Assembly (NCBI GenBank): GCA_964586675.1 | Contig: CAZPHQ010000003.1 | Location: forward strand, 1 to 64,000 | Direction: 5' to 3' | Length of the DNA: 64,000 nucleotides | DNA from: JADLGH01 sp964586675 | GTDB taxonomy: Bacteria; Desulfobacterota_D; UBA1144; Nemesobacterales; UBA2774 | Shown here: positions 54,230 to 62,742 of the stretch, one piece after another | Layout of the letters: every line of letters begins with the position of its first letter | Position numbering within the stretch: position 1 is the stretch's first letter | Notes under the pieces: model-generated | Told to the model about the DNA's origin: nothing | Database searches by the model: none | Seen by the model: only the letters and a program-made list of their open reading frames with translations | Made by a program: the position numbers and the translations under genes

Positions 54230-54423
54230 GACTGCTCCTCCGTTCGAGTATGATCGCGCGTTCGCCCCCTTCCCGATCGGGCGATTTGCCCTTCAGTCCC
54301 CGGCGCTGTTATAGTATGAATCGTCTTGGTGGAATTCCCAGTCTTCAGCCGAAAACCTTCACAGGTAATTCGGATTTGAAGCTTCCGCACTGCCTCAGTA
54401 AATCGACAAGCGAGGTTATCAGC

Positions 54424-55206
54424 ATGAGACTCAAAGATAAAGTGGCCATCATAACGGGCGGATCGTCGGGCATCGGAAAGGCTATAACGCTCGGATACCT
54501 GAAAGAAGGTGCGAAGGTAGTGATCGCCGCGCTACGGGAAGACCCTTGCCTCGAAACCGTCAAGGAGGCCGCGGCCATGGGCGGCCAGGCGGAGTATTTC
54601 CTTCTGGACGTCTCCGACCTCGAAAAGCACAAGGAGCTTCTCGATTTCACCATGAGCAAATTCGGCAGGGTGGACATACTTGTCAACGACGCGGGTTACG
54701 CGAGGCGCGAGGGAATTTTCGACGTAACGCCCGACGGCTGGGACAAGATGATCGACATAAACCTGAAGAGCGTTTTTTTCCTCTCGCAGTCGTTCGCCAA
54801 ACAGGTTATAAGCCAGGGTACGTCCGGCAGGATAATAAACATAGGCTCCGTCGCGGGAGCGATGGACATGCACCCGATATCCATAGCCTATCACGCCGCC
54901 AAGAGCGCCGTCATGCAGCTGACGAGGGTCATGGCGGTCGACCTCGCGCTAAGCAACATAACGGTGAACTGCATCGGCCCGGGCTCGACTATAACGCCTC
55001 TCTCGGCGTCTGCGAATCCGGAATACGACGACTATATGACGAGCGGTATACCCGAAGGCCGGCGCGGCAAGCCGGAGGATATGGTCCCCCCGGCCGTGAT
55101 GTTCGCGACAGACGAAGCTGCCTATATCACGGGGCAGACGATATTCGTCGAGGGCGGAGCGATGTCGGTTTATCTCGGGAAGGCCGAGCCCGGCTTTAAA
55201 GCCTAG
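54424..55206 (+). CDS. SDR-family oxidoreductase
   Basis: A 260-residue classical short-chain dehydrogenase: KVAIITGGSSGIGKAI (NAD(P) motif TGxxxGIG), VNDAGYAR in the NNAG position, Ser in INIGSVAGAM, catalytic Tyr-Lys YHAAKSAV, and GPGSTITPL. It ends with a typical TDEAAYITGQTIFVEGGAMSV. The start at 54424 has GAGG about 8 bases upstream; the open frame to 54250 is not conserved-looking. The stop overlaps the convergent kinase by 4 bases. Confidence 0.93.
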   Translation: MRLKDKVAIITGGSSGIGKAITLGYLKEGAKVVIAALREDPCLETVKEAAAMGGQAEYFLLDVSDLEKHKELLDFTMSKFGRVDILVNDAGYARREGIFDVTPDGWDKMIDINLKSVFFLSQSFAKQVISQGTSGRIINIGSVAGAMDMHPISIAYHAAKSAVMQLTRVMAVDLALSNITVNCIGPGSTITPLSASANPEYDDYMTSGIPEGRRGKPEDMVPPAVMFATDEAAYITGQTIFVEGGAMSVYLGKAEPGFKA

Positions 55207-55829
55207 GGGATTAATTCCGGGCAGAGAAGGAAATCCGCTTTCTTCCTGTGCTCGGCGGCGTAGGGTAGGTAGCCGTCGAAAAACGCGCTCTTTTTTATGA
55301 GCCAGTCTTCGCGGGTCATGTGACGGACGGATTCGTCGCGGGGCTCGGCCCTTCCGAGGGCGACGTCTGGAGGGACATCCACGAACACCCTGAAATCGAC
55401 GTATCCGGCGAGCTCGTCGTCGAACGAAAACAGCCCTTCGAGTATGAAATACCTGCATCCGCCGGGGTCGAGGCAGAGCGTTCCTTCGAGAAGACCGTTT
55501 TCGTTCCTGTAAAGCCCGGTGAGCTCGACGGCTTCCCCGCTTTTCACGGCCCGTAGAGTGTTTCTGACTTTATCTATGTCGTACCAGCTCCTGAGATTAA
55601 CGTCCCCGCCCCTCGCCTTTCCTTCCCATTCGTGGCGGCAGAGGCAGACGAAGAGGTCCATCGGAAGGAGGATCGAATCCGGATAAAGCGCCCCCTTCAG
55701 CTTCTCCCCGAAGTAGCTTTTGCCGCTTCCGATAGTGCCGTCCACGGCTACAACCGAGGGAAAATCTTTAGCCCGTGAAACTATCTCGTTTTTGATTTCT
55801 GTGAGGTTGATAAAGGCAATTATAATGCT
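55203..55829 (-). CDS. P-loop kinase (uridine kinase-like), start codon unclear
   Basis: A P-loop protein of about 180-209 residues. The Walker A loop is VDGTIGSGKS; an Asp in LLPMDLF, YDIDKVRNTLRAVKSGE and DFRVFVDVPPDVALGRAEPRDESVRH resemble uridine kinase/phosphoribulokinase relatives. The first ordinary start (GTG 55745) would remove the beta-strand before the loop. The frame is open upstream to 55829, coding ...EIKNEIVSRAKDFPSVVA, without ATG, GTG or TTG, and is the same frame as the preceding TauE gene, whose TAA is at 55830-55832. Initiation may use ATT or ATA near 55820, or the sequence may differ here. Substrate unknown. Confidence 0.72.
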   Translation of the reverse strand, partial: SIIIAFINLTEIKNEIVSRAKDFPSVVAVDGTIGSGKSYFGEKLKGALYPDSILLPMDLFVCLCRHEWEGKARGGDVNLRSWYDIDKVRNTLRAVKSGEAVELTGLYRNENGLLEGTLCLDPGGCRYFILEGLFSFDDELAGYVDFRVFVDVPPDVALGRAEPRDESVRHMTREDWLIKKSAFFDGYLPYAAEHRKKADFLLCPELIP

Positions 55830-56576
55830 TTAGATTATCCCGAGCAACTTGAGCGCTATGATGAATATGGCGACTATCATAACGTATCTTATGACCTTCT
55901 CTCCGCCCCTGACAGAGTACCGGGCGGCCCACCATCCGCCGACCCCGTTTCCGGCGGCGAGTGAGAGGCCGAGGGCCCAGTCGACGTTACCCGTCCAGAC
56001 GAATATTATCAGCGCCGGTATAGTGAAGATCATCGAGATGAACATCTTGTGCATGTTCACGTAAACGAGGTTCATCCTCATTATGTGATAGAGGGCGGCC
56101 ATGATGAGGAAGCCGACGCCCACCTGTATGAACCCGCCGTAAAAGCCGACTGCCAGCATGGCCGGATAGACGAGCCAGCTCTTCCTTTCCTGAAGCGCTT
56201 CGCCGCCTCGTTTCGACTGCGGCACGAGCATCGTGATTATGACGCCGATCATGACGATACCCAGTATGCGGTCGAACCATTCGTTGCTTATATTGACGGC
56301 GACGAGCGCGCCTATGACGGCGCCGGGAATAGTGAGCGCGGCGAGCTTAAGGCTCTTCTCTATCTCGGACACTTTTTCCTTCCGGTAGGAAAGTGTCGCG
56401 ATAATGCTCTGTATGAGGATTCCGACTCGGTTCGTGCCGTTGGCGGCGGCGCTGTCGAGTCCGAGGAATATGAGCGCGGGGAGCGTCAGGCTGGAGCCGC
56501 CCCCGGCCATAACGTTTATGGCGCTGGCCACGGCGCCGACTCCGAACAGTATGAGGATTTCCAGATACTCAGGCAT
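55830..56576 (-). CDS. TauE/SafE-family sulfite exporter / permease
   Basis: A 248-residue membrane protein with about eight helices in two repeats: ILILFGVGAVASAINVMAGGGSSLTLPALIFLGLDSAAANGTNRVGILIQS and the second half VYPAMLAVGFYGGFIQVGVGFLIMAALYHI. The GGGGSxLxxPxL pattern is diagnostic. Family members export sulfite, sulfoacetate or similar anions; the substrate here is unknown. MPEYLEILILFG at 56576 is the likely start; the open frame upstream contributes 41 non-membrane residues and has no ribosome site. Confidence 0.9.
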   Translation of the reverse strand: MPEYLEILILFGVGAVASAINVMAGGGSSLTLPALIFLGLDSAAANGTNRVGILIQSIIATLSYRKEKVSEIEKSLKLAALTIPGAVIGALVAVNISNEWFDRILGIVMIGVIITMLVPQSKRGGEALQERKSWLVYPAMLAVGFYGGFIQVGVGFLIMAALYHIMRMNLVYVNMHKMFISMIFTIPALIIFVWTGNVDWALGLSLAAGNGVGGWWAARYSVRGGEKVIRYVMIVAIFIIALKLLGII

Positions 56577-56720
56577 AAGTACCGTGCATTCGGACGCCCG
56601 GGGCCTGGGCGGGAATATCCGAAGCAGCTTTAGTATATCAGTCAAACGCGGATTGACAAAACCGCGCCCGGGGGGAGATAATGTCAGCGGATATTTCACT
56701 CGGCAGAGAAACCGCCCGAT

Positions 56721-58046
56721 ATGATTGAAAGATTATTCGCGCTGAAAGAGAACGGTACAACCCCCGGACGTGAGATCACGGCGGGGCTCACGACGTTTAT
56801 GACGATGTCGTACATCATCTTCGTTCAGCCGTCGGTGCTCGGCGCGGCGGGGATGGACCCGGGCGCGGTCATGGTCGCGACGTGCCTTGCGAGCGCCCTC
56901 GGAACAGTCCTCATGGCGCTCCTCGCGAATTACCCGATAGCGATGGCCCCCGCGATGGGGCACAACTTTTATTTCACGTATATCGTCGTCCTCACGCTCG
57001 GCTATTCCTGGCAGGAGGCCCTCGGAGCCGTTTTCGTCGCCGGCCTGATATTCATACTGCTCTCGTCCGTCGGCCTCCGGGAAACGCTGATGAACATCCT
57101 CCCCGGGTGCCTCAAGAACGGCATTCCTGTCGGCATAGGCCTGCTGATAACACTGGTCGGCCTCGAGTGGTCAGGCATAGTGGCCGGGCACCCGGTGACC
57201 TACGTTACGCTCGGGAAACTGAAGTCGACGCCGACGCTCGTGTCGATATTCGGGCTCGTCGTCATGGCGGTTCTCCTGGCGCGCAGAATGAGAGGGGCCG
57301 TCCTCATCGGCATACTCGCGACGGCTGCCGCGGGGCTCGCGTTCGGGGTGATCGAATTCGACGGCATCGCGGCTGCTCCCCCCTCTATCGACCCGACCCT
57401 GTTCAAGCTCGTCATACCTAACATATTCCAGGACCCACACCTGATAACCGTCATATTCGTATTCCTCTTCCTCGATATGTTCGACACTATAGGAACGCTT
57501 ATCGGGGTGAGCCATCAGGGCGGCCTCATGAAAGACGGGAAGCTCCCGAGGGCGAGGCAGGCGCTCCTCTCGGATGCTATCGCCACGTCAAGCGGCGCGC
57601 TCCTCGGGACGTCTACAGTATCGAGCTACGTCGAAAGCGCGGCCGGCATCTCGGCGGGTGGAAAGACCGGGCTCACCGGCATAGTTGTCGCGGCGCTCTT
57701 CATACTGGCGATATTCCTGAGCCCGCTCGTGCATATGATAGGAGCGGGAATAGACGTGGGGAACGGCGTCAAGCTCTACCCCGTCATAGCGCCCGCGCTG
57801 ATAATCGTCGGGAGCATGATGTTCAAAAACGTCATACACATCGAGTGGGAAGATTACACCGAATCGATCCCGGCGTTCCTGACGCTCGTCATGATGCCGC
57901 TCACTTTCAGCATCACGGAAGGCATCTCGTTCGGCGTTATATCCTACGTCCTTCTGAAACTCGTAAGCGGGAAGGGAAAGAGGGTGCACTGGCTCCTTTA
58001 TCTCTTCGCCGTCCTCTTCGTCGCGCGGTATATATGGTTGGAATAA
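56721..58046 (+). CDS. NCS2-family purine permease (AzgA-like)
   Basis: A 441-residue inner-membrane protein with about 12-14 helices. The N-terminus LFALKENGTTPGREITAGLTTFMTMSYIIFVQPSVLGAAGMDPGAV and the AMAPAMGHNFYFTYIVV, GHPVTYVTLG, FLFLDMFDTIGTLIGVSHQGG and ALLGTSTVSSYVESAAGISAGGKTGLTGIV motifs are those of the AzgA/PbuG hypoxanthine-guanine-adenine transporters. No purine metabolism gene is adjacent. Confidence 0.95.
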   Translation: MIERLFALKENGTTPGREITAGLTTFMTMSYIIFVQPSVLGAAGMDPGAVMVATCLASALGTVLMALLANYPIAMAPAMGHNFYFTYIVVLTLGYSWQEALGAVFVAGLIFILLSSVGLRETLMNILPGCLKNGIPVGIGLLITLVGLEWSGIVAGHPVTYVTLGKLKSTPTLVSIFGLVVMAVLLARRMRGAVLIGILATAAAGLAFGVIEFDGIAAAPPSIDPTLFKLVIPNIFQDPHLITVIFVFLFLDMFDTIGTLIGVSHQGGLMKDGKLPRARQALLSDAIATSSGALLGTSTVSSYVESAAGISAGGKTGLTGIVVAALFILAIFLSPLVHMIGAGIDVGNGVKLYPVIAPALIIVGSMMFKNVIHIEWEDYTESIPAFLTLVMMPLTFSITEGISFGVISYVLLKLVSGKGKRVHWLLYLFAVLFVARYIWLE

Positions 58047-58096
58047 ATTTCTAGGTAAGAATCTCGATTTTAAGGTTGCACACTATGACTTCTTCT

Positions 58097-58717
58097 TTAT
58101 ATTAGCCTGTCCATGGAACTTTCAAGCATCCAACCCTCTAAAGCTGAATCAGGAACAACGACTTTCACCCACTGGTCGGATATATTTATGACTTCTACTT
58201 TTACGCCTTTAGACAAACGCTCTAGTATTCTTGAAGTCGAACTAGGCTCTGATCTTACTTTAGCACTGTCCCAAACTATGATTGCGGTATATATAATCCC
58301 GGATTCATCTGCCTCGTTGTTTGAGGCAATTTGTTCGTCAACCCTTGTCATATTGATTTTGTGCTGCTCAAAGCTAAATTGATTAAACCGTTTATCAAAT
58401 TCTTCATCACTCATAAAAGCATAAATTAGACCTTCTATAAAACCCACTATTGCAGGTATGAACGTCACGCAAAATAACAAATAGATTATGCCCCAACCAG
58501 ATTGATTTAAGTAAAATTTATGTATCCCTATACCGCCAAGAAAGATAGCTAAACAAGCAGCAACTCCTCTGCTTTTTCTGCTCTGAACGACTACTATTTG
58601 TGTACTTGATAAGGCATCACCGTGCGACTTGGAATTTTGCTCAAGCCACTCTCCACAAAACTTACATTTGATAGCATCGTCTTGAATTTCTTCGGCACAA
58701 TAAGGACAGTGTTTCAT
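58097..58717 (-). CDS. Zinc-ribbon / TM2 / SH3-like protein (AT-rich)
   Basis: A 206-residue protein: N-terminal zinc ribbon (CPYCAEEIQDDAIKCKFCGEWL, two CxxC pairs), a TM2 domain (SRGVAACLAIFLGGIGIHKFYLNQSGWGIIYLLFCVTFIPAIVGFIEGLIYAFMSDEEF) and a C-terminal bacterial SH3-like domain (TAIIVWDSAKVRSEPSSTSRILERLSKGVKVEVI...QWVKVVV). The gene is visibly AT-rich compared with its neighbours, with A/T-ending codons, suggesting recent transfer. Function unknown; TM2 proteins often carry sensing or regulatory domains. The ATG at 58717 is used; TTG 58723 is upstream. Confidence 0.88.
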   Translation of the reverse strand: MKHCPYCAEEIQDDAIKCKFCGEWLEQNSKSHGDALSSTQIVVVQSRKSRGVAACLAIFLGGIGIHKFYLNQSGWGIIYLLFCVTFIPAIVGFIEGLIYAFMSDEEFDKRFNQFSFEQHKINMTRVDEQIASNNEADESGIIYTAIIVWDSAKVRSEPSSTSRILERLSKGVKVEVINISDQWVKVVVPDSALEGWMLESSMDRLI

Positions 58718-58831
58718 AAGCAATTTATTATATCACTTATTTAGCACAACTAAACGCAACACCACACAACTCATGTTTAGAACATATTAAGAAGAGTTGT
58801 ATAATCCCCGCGTTTCCATACAATTAACCGT

Positions 58832-59752
58832 GTGAAGAAAGTTAAGATAGCACTCATTCAGACAAAGGTCTCGGACGACGTGTGGAAGAACGTCGCGAAG
58901 ACCGTCGGAATGATAGAAGAGGCGGCGAAAAACGGGGCCGAGATAGTCGCCCTCCAGGAGCTTTTCCAGACCCCCTACTTCCCCCAGCACGAGAATCTGA
59001 ACAAGGACGACTACGCCGAAGAGCTGAACGGCTACACGGTCTCCGAGATGAAAAAGGCCTCCGCCGGGCTGGGCGTAACTATCATCGTTCCGTTTTACGA
59101 GAAGAGGGACGGGAAATACTACAACACGGCGGCCGTAGTCGGCAAAAACGGCAGGCTCTCGGGTAGATATCACAAGATTCACATCCCCCACGACCCGGGC
59201 TTTTACGAGAAGGAATATTTCGAGGAGGGGCGGGGCGGATACGTGATATTCAAGTCCGGGGACGTAAAGTTCGCGGTGCTCATTTGCTACGACCAGTGGT
59301 TCCCCGAGGCCGCCCGCATGGCGAGGCTGGCCGGGGCCGAGATAATCTTCTACCCGACCGCCATTGGCAGGATCATAGGCTACGACGAAGAGGGCGACTG
59401 GCACGACGCGTGGGAGACGGTACAGAGGGGGCACGCCATAGCCAACAGCGTTTACGTCGCCGCCACTAACCGCGTCGGGCAGGAGGGCCGGATGAAGTTC
59501 TGGGGCAAGTCCTTCATCTCGGATCCGTTCGGAAAGGTGATAGTACGCGGCTCGGGAACGAAAGAGGAAGTAATCGCAGCCGAGCTCGACCTCGAAAGGA
59601 ACGATTTCTATGCAGATGGCTGGGGATTCCTCCGAAACAGGAGGCCCGACACCTACAAGGGCCTCACGACGGGGAAATTTATCAAGAAATCGAAGAAGCT
59701 GGAAAATGTCGCGCATTATCAGGATATGAAAAAGGCGCTCAAGCAGAAGTAA
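58832..59752 (+). CDS. aguB: N-carbamoylputrescine amidase
   Basis: A 306-residue nitrilase-superfamily enzyme hydrolysing N-carbamoylputrescine to putrescine, CO2 and ammonia. The Glu-Lys-Cys triad lies in VALQELFQTPYF, YHKIHIPHDPGFYEKEYFEEG and VLICYDQWFPEAARM, with the KNG..GRYHK.. pattern of the AguB group. The start is GTG 58832. Agmatine deiminase follows 8 bases later, supporting the assignment. Confidence 0.94.
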   Translation: MKKVKIALIQTKVSDDVWKNVAKTVGMIEEAAKNGAEIVALQELFQTPYFPQHENLNKDDYAEELNGYTVSEMKKASAGLGVTIIVPFYEKRDGKYYNTAAVVGKNGRLSGRYHKIHIPHDPGFYEKEYFEEGRGGYVIFKSGDVKFAVLICYDQWFPEAARMARLAGAEIIFYPTAIGRIIGYDEEGDWHDAWETVQRGHAIANSVYVAATNRVGQEGRMKFWGKSFISDPFGKVIVRGSGTKEEVIAAELDLERNDFYADGWGFLRNRRPDTYKGLTTGKFIKKSKKLENVAHYQDMKKALKQK

Positions 59753-59760
59753 AATCACAC

Positions 59761-60786
59761 ATGAACAAAAAAATTTCTAATTACCTGATGCCCGCCGAAT
59801 GGGAGCCTCACGAAGCCGTCTGGCTCGCGTGGCCCTACGACGAGATAACTTTCCCCGACAGGGTCGAAAGCGCGGAGGATACGTTCGTTGATATGATTAA
59901 GGCCCTCGAAGGGAGCGAGAGGGTAGAACTCCTCGTCCTCGACGAAGAGATGAAGGAAAGCGCCCGGGAAAAGCTCGCCGCAGGCGGGGTAGGAAAAGGC
60001 GCCGTGATATTCCGCATGACGGATTATGCCGACGTCTGGCTCAGGGACACCGGGCCGATTTTTGTAAGGGACGGCGGCCGGAAGGTCATAACGAAGTGGA
60101 TTTTCAACTCCTGGGGCGGGAAGTTCGAAGAGCTTTTAAAGGACGGCGAAATTCCCGCGAAGATAGCGAAGTGGAAAAATCTTCCGCTCGTAAAAGCCGG
60201 TCTCGTTGTCGAGGGAGGCGCGGTGGATGTAAACGGCACCGGCGTCTGTCTTACGACGGAGCAGTGCCTGCTTAACGAAAACAGGAATCCAGGAATGACG
60301 AAGGGAGACGTAGAAAAATTCCTCGGCGAGTACCTCGGCGTCGAAAAAACCATATGGCTCGGCGAGGGACTCCTCAACGACCATACCGACGGGCACATAG
60401 ACGAGATAGCGCGCTTCGTCTCGCGCGATACTATCGTCTGCGCTTTCGAGGACGACGAGGGCGACGAGAACTACGCTACGCTTCGGGCCAACTACGAGAT
60501 ACTGTCGGCCGCGACCGGCCTCGACGGGAAGCCTTTCGAAATAATAAAGCTGCCGATGCCGCATGTCAGATACGACGACGGCGAAAAGGCCCCCGTATCG
60601 TATACGAATTTTTACATAGGGAACAAGGTCGTCCTCGCCCCGGTATTCAACGACGGAAACGACGAAACGGCGCTCGAAATCCTGGGAGAGTGCTTCCCCG
60701 GGCGAAAGCTCATCCCCATCGACTGCAGCGATATTATTTACGGCGGCGGGTCTATCCACTGCATGACGCAGCAGGAGCCCCAATAG
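59761..60786 (+). CDS. aguA: Agmatine deiminase
   Basis: A 341-residue guanidino-modifying enzyme producing N-carbamoylputrescine and ammonia from agmatine. Seen: MPAEWEPHEAVWLAWPYDEITFP, DVWLRDTGPIFVRDG, VVEGGAVDVNGTG, LLNDHTDGHIDEIARFV and the C-terminal nucleophile Cys in GGGSIHCMTQQEP. With aguB it turns agmatine into putrescine. No arginine decarboxylase is in the window. Confidence 0.96.
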   Translation: MNKKISNYLMPAEWEPHEAVWLAWPYDEITFPDRVESAEDTFVDMIKALEGSERVELLVLDEEMKESAREKLAAGGVGKGAVIFRMTDYADVWLRDTGPIFVRDGGRKVITKWIFNSWGGKFEELLKDGEIPAKIAKWKNLPLVKAGLVVEGGAVDVNGTGVCLTTEQCLLNENRNPGMTKGDVEKFLGEYLGVEKTIWLGEGLLNDHTDGHIDEIARFVSRDTIVCAFEDDEGDENYATLRANYEILSAATGLDGKPFEIIKLPMPHVRYDDGEKAPVSYTNFYIGNKVVLAPVFNDGNDETALEILGECFPGRKLIPIDCSDIIYGGGSIHCMTQQEPQ

Positions 60787-60822
60787 CTTTGACTTGATCG
60801 GAACCGGTTATAAAATTAGTTG

Positions 60823-60844
60823 AGGCCGGAAACGGCCTGTTTTT
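60823..60844 (+). terminator. Rho-independent terminator after aguA
   Basis: AGGCCG / CGGCCT stem with a GAAA loop followed by GTTTTT, 36 bases after the aguA stop. It separates aguBA from the downstream gene, though read-through is possible. Confidence 0.85.
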
Positions 60845-60947
60845 AAGCATATTTCACCAAGAGAAAATAAAATCCGTTCAGGCGCGGCACGCGGCATGAA
60901 AAGAGCGCGGCGCCCCGAGGCGGAGAGAAAATAAGGAGAGCGGCGAA

Positions 60948-61970
60948 ATGGCCAAAGTCACAAAAAAGCAGCTTTTAAAAGAAACGGTAAAACACGTAGA
61001 CATTAAAAAGATAGACGGCAAGGAAATCATCGACGCCTACCGCGGCATGTCGTTCTCCTCGCGCGATACGGCAAGGGCCGCCGACATATTCAACATGAAC
61101 CTCGCGGACAAGAACGCCTCCATATGGCTCACGCTCGCGGGCTCGACGTCCGCCGGCGGATGCATGCAGGTCTATGCCGACATGGTTAGGCTCAACATGG
61201 TGGACGTCATCGTCGCCACCGGCGCGTCTATAGTCGACATGGACTTCTTCGAGGCTCTAGGCTTCAAGCACTATGTCGGAACGCCTTTCATAGACGACGG
61301 CATGCTGAGGTCTCTCTACATCGACCGCATATACGACACGTTCATCGACGAGGAAGAGCTCCAGGAATGCGACAGGACGATCGCCGAGATCGCCGACACG
61401 CTCGAGCATAGGCCCTACTCCTCCCGCGAATTCATACGCGAGATGGGCAAGTGGCTGACTAAGAACGCTAAGAACAAGAACTCCCTCATTCAGGCCGCAT
61501 ACGAGCACAACGTGCCGATATTCTGTCCGGCGTTCTCGGATTCTTCCGCCGGCTTCGGCCTCGTTTATCACCAGTGGCACAACCCCGACTCGCACTTATC
61601 CATCGACAGCGTGAAGGACTTCCTCGAGCTCACGAAGATAAAGATGTCTTCCAAGGAAAGCGGCCTCTTCATGATCGGGGGCGGCGTGCCCAAGAACTTC
61701 GCGCAGGATACAGTCGTCGCGGCGGAGGTATTGGGGAAGGACGTGCCCGTCCACAAGTACGCCGTTCAGATTACGGTCGCCGACGTGAGGGACGGGGCCT
61801 GCAGCTCCTCGACTCTGAAGGAAGCGTCGTCCTGGGGCAAGGTTAGCACCGTATACGAGCAGATGGTCTACGCCGAGGCGACGACCGTAGTGCCGCTCAT
61901 AATTGCGAACGCCTACCAGACCGGGAAGTGGAAAAAGAGGAAGGCGAGAAACTTCTCGAAGATGTTCTGA
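60948..61970 (+). CDS. Deoxyhypusine synthase-like polyamine enzyme
   Basis: A 340-residue homologue of deoxyhypusine synthase (DHS): GSTSAGGCMQVYADMVRLNMVDVIVATGASIVDMDFFEALGFKHYVGT, CPAFSDSSAGFGLVYHQWHN, MIGGGVPKNFAQDT and the active Lys region EASSWGKVSTVY, equivalent to DHS Lys329. Bacteria lack eIF5A, and bacterial DHS-like proteins act as homospermidine synthases or as 1,9-bis(guanidino)-5-aza-nonane synthases using agmatine. The neighbouring aguA and aguB fit either: putrescine for homospermidine, or agmatine for the bis-guanidino product. Which it is cannot be decided by sequence. AGGAGAG precedes the ATG. Confidence 0.9.
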   Translation: MAKVTKKQLLKETVKHVDIKKIDGKEIIDAYRGMSFSSRDTARAADIFNMNLADKNASIWLTLAGSTSAGGCMQVYADMVRLNMVDVIVATGASIVDMDFFEALGFKHYVGTPFIDDGMLRSLYIDRIYDTFIDEEELQECDRTIAEIADTLEHRPYSSREFIREMGKWLTKNAKNKNSLIQAAYEHNVPIFCPAFSDSSAGFGLVYHQWHNPDSHLSIDSVKDFLELTKIKMSSKESGLFMIGGGVPKNFAQDTVVAAEVLGKDVPVHKYAVQITVADVRDGACSSSTLKEASSWGKVSTVYEQMVYAEATTVVPLIIANAYQTGKWKKRKARNFSKMF

Positions 61971-61992
61971 TTATTCAAACGACCGGGGGCGC

Positions 61993-62733
61993 TCAGGCGC
62001 TGAGCCAGGGCGCCGCCGAACTGTCGACGTACCATTCCAGAACGCCGTCCACCGGGTTTACCATCGAAGCGGGATATGGAAGCTGCTGACCCTCCCCTTC
62101 GAGTATCTGCCTCAGAACGGGCTCCTTATCATCCCCCGCGACGAGAAACGAAACCCTCGCCCCGCTGTCGAGCACAGGGAATGTTACGCTCACCCTTTTC
62201 TGCCCTGTCTGGGGATGTGTCGCCACGACGCAAATCTTTTCTATTTCCTTGAGCGTCGGCGCGCCGGGGAATAGAGAGGCCGTGTGGCCGTCGTCCCCCA
62301 TGCCGAGGAATATCCAGTCGAAGCGCGGGAAGCCGCTCGCCGAGGACGGAACGAATTTTTTAATCGCCTCGCCGTAGCGCTCGGCCTCTTCCTCGGGTGG
62401 ATTCTCGCCGAGTATGCGGTGCACGTTAGGCTCCGGTATAGGGATGTGGGAGAGGAGCGCGAGGTTCGTCATCTTGAAATTGCTCTCGTCGTTGTCAGGC
62501 GGAACGCACCTTTCGTCGCCCCAGAAAAATATCACGCTGTCCCATGGCACGCTGTCCCTGTAGGGCGGCTGTGCGAGGACCTCGAAAAACGATTTCGGCG
62601 TATGACCGCCCGAAAGCGCCGCTATCAGCCGCTCGCCAGCGGCGGCCTTTTGCTCGGCGGCGGCCTTGAAATCGGCCGCGAGACGCGCGGCCATTTCGGT
62701 TACGCCCGGAAATTTATATATCTCGCGTTTCAT
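61993..62733 (-). CDS. pgl: 6-phosphogluconolactonase
   Basis: A 246-residue DevB-type enzyme hydrolysing 6-phosphogluconolactone: IAALSGGHTPKSFFEVLAQ, FFWGDERCVPPDNDESNFKM, DWIFLGMGDDGHTASLFPGAP and RVSVTFPVLDSGARVSFLVAGDDK. It follows zwf on the minus strand by 9 bases and completes the first two steps of the oxidative pentose phosphate pathway. Confidence 0.96.
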   Translation of the reverse strand: MKREIYKFPGVTEMAARLAADFKAAAEQKAAAGERLIAALSGGHTPKSFFEVLAQPPYRDSVPWDSVIFFWGDERCVPPDNDESNFKMTNLALLSHIPIPEPNVHRILGENPPEEEAERYGEAIKKFVPSSASGFPRFDWIFLGMGDDGHTASLFPGAPTLKEIEKICVVATHPQTGQKRVSVTFPVLDSGARVSFLVAGDDKEPVLRQILEGEGQQLPYPASMVNPVDGVLEWYVDSSAAPWLSA

Positions 62734-62742
62734 CGGCGTCTC

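Noticed and set aside
54250..54423. Upstream extension of the SDR gene
   Set aside because: The extra 58 residues are basic and Pro/Ser-rich without domain character; MRLKDKVAIITGG is the normal SDR start and has a ribosome site.
54532..55199. Additional frames within the SDR and kinase region
   Set aside because: They are shadows of the SDR gene with no motifs or start signals.
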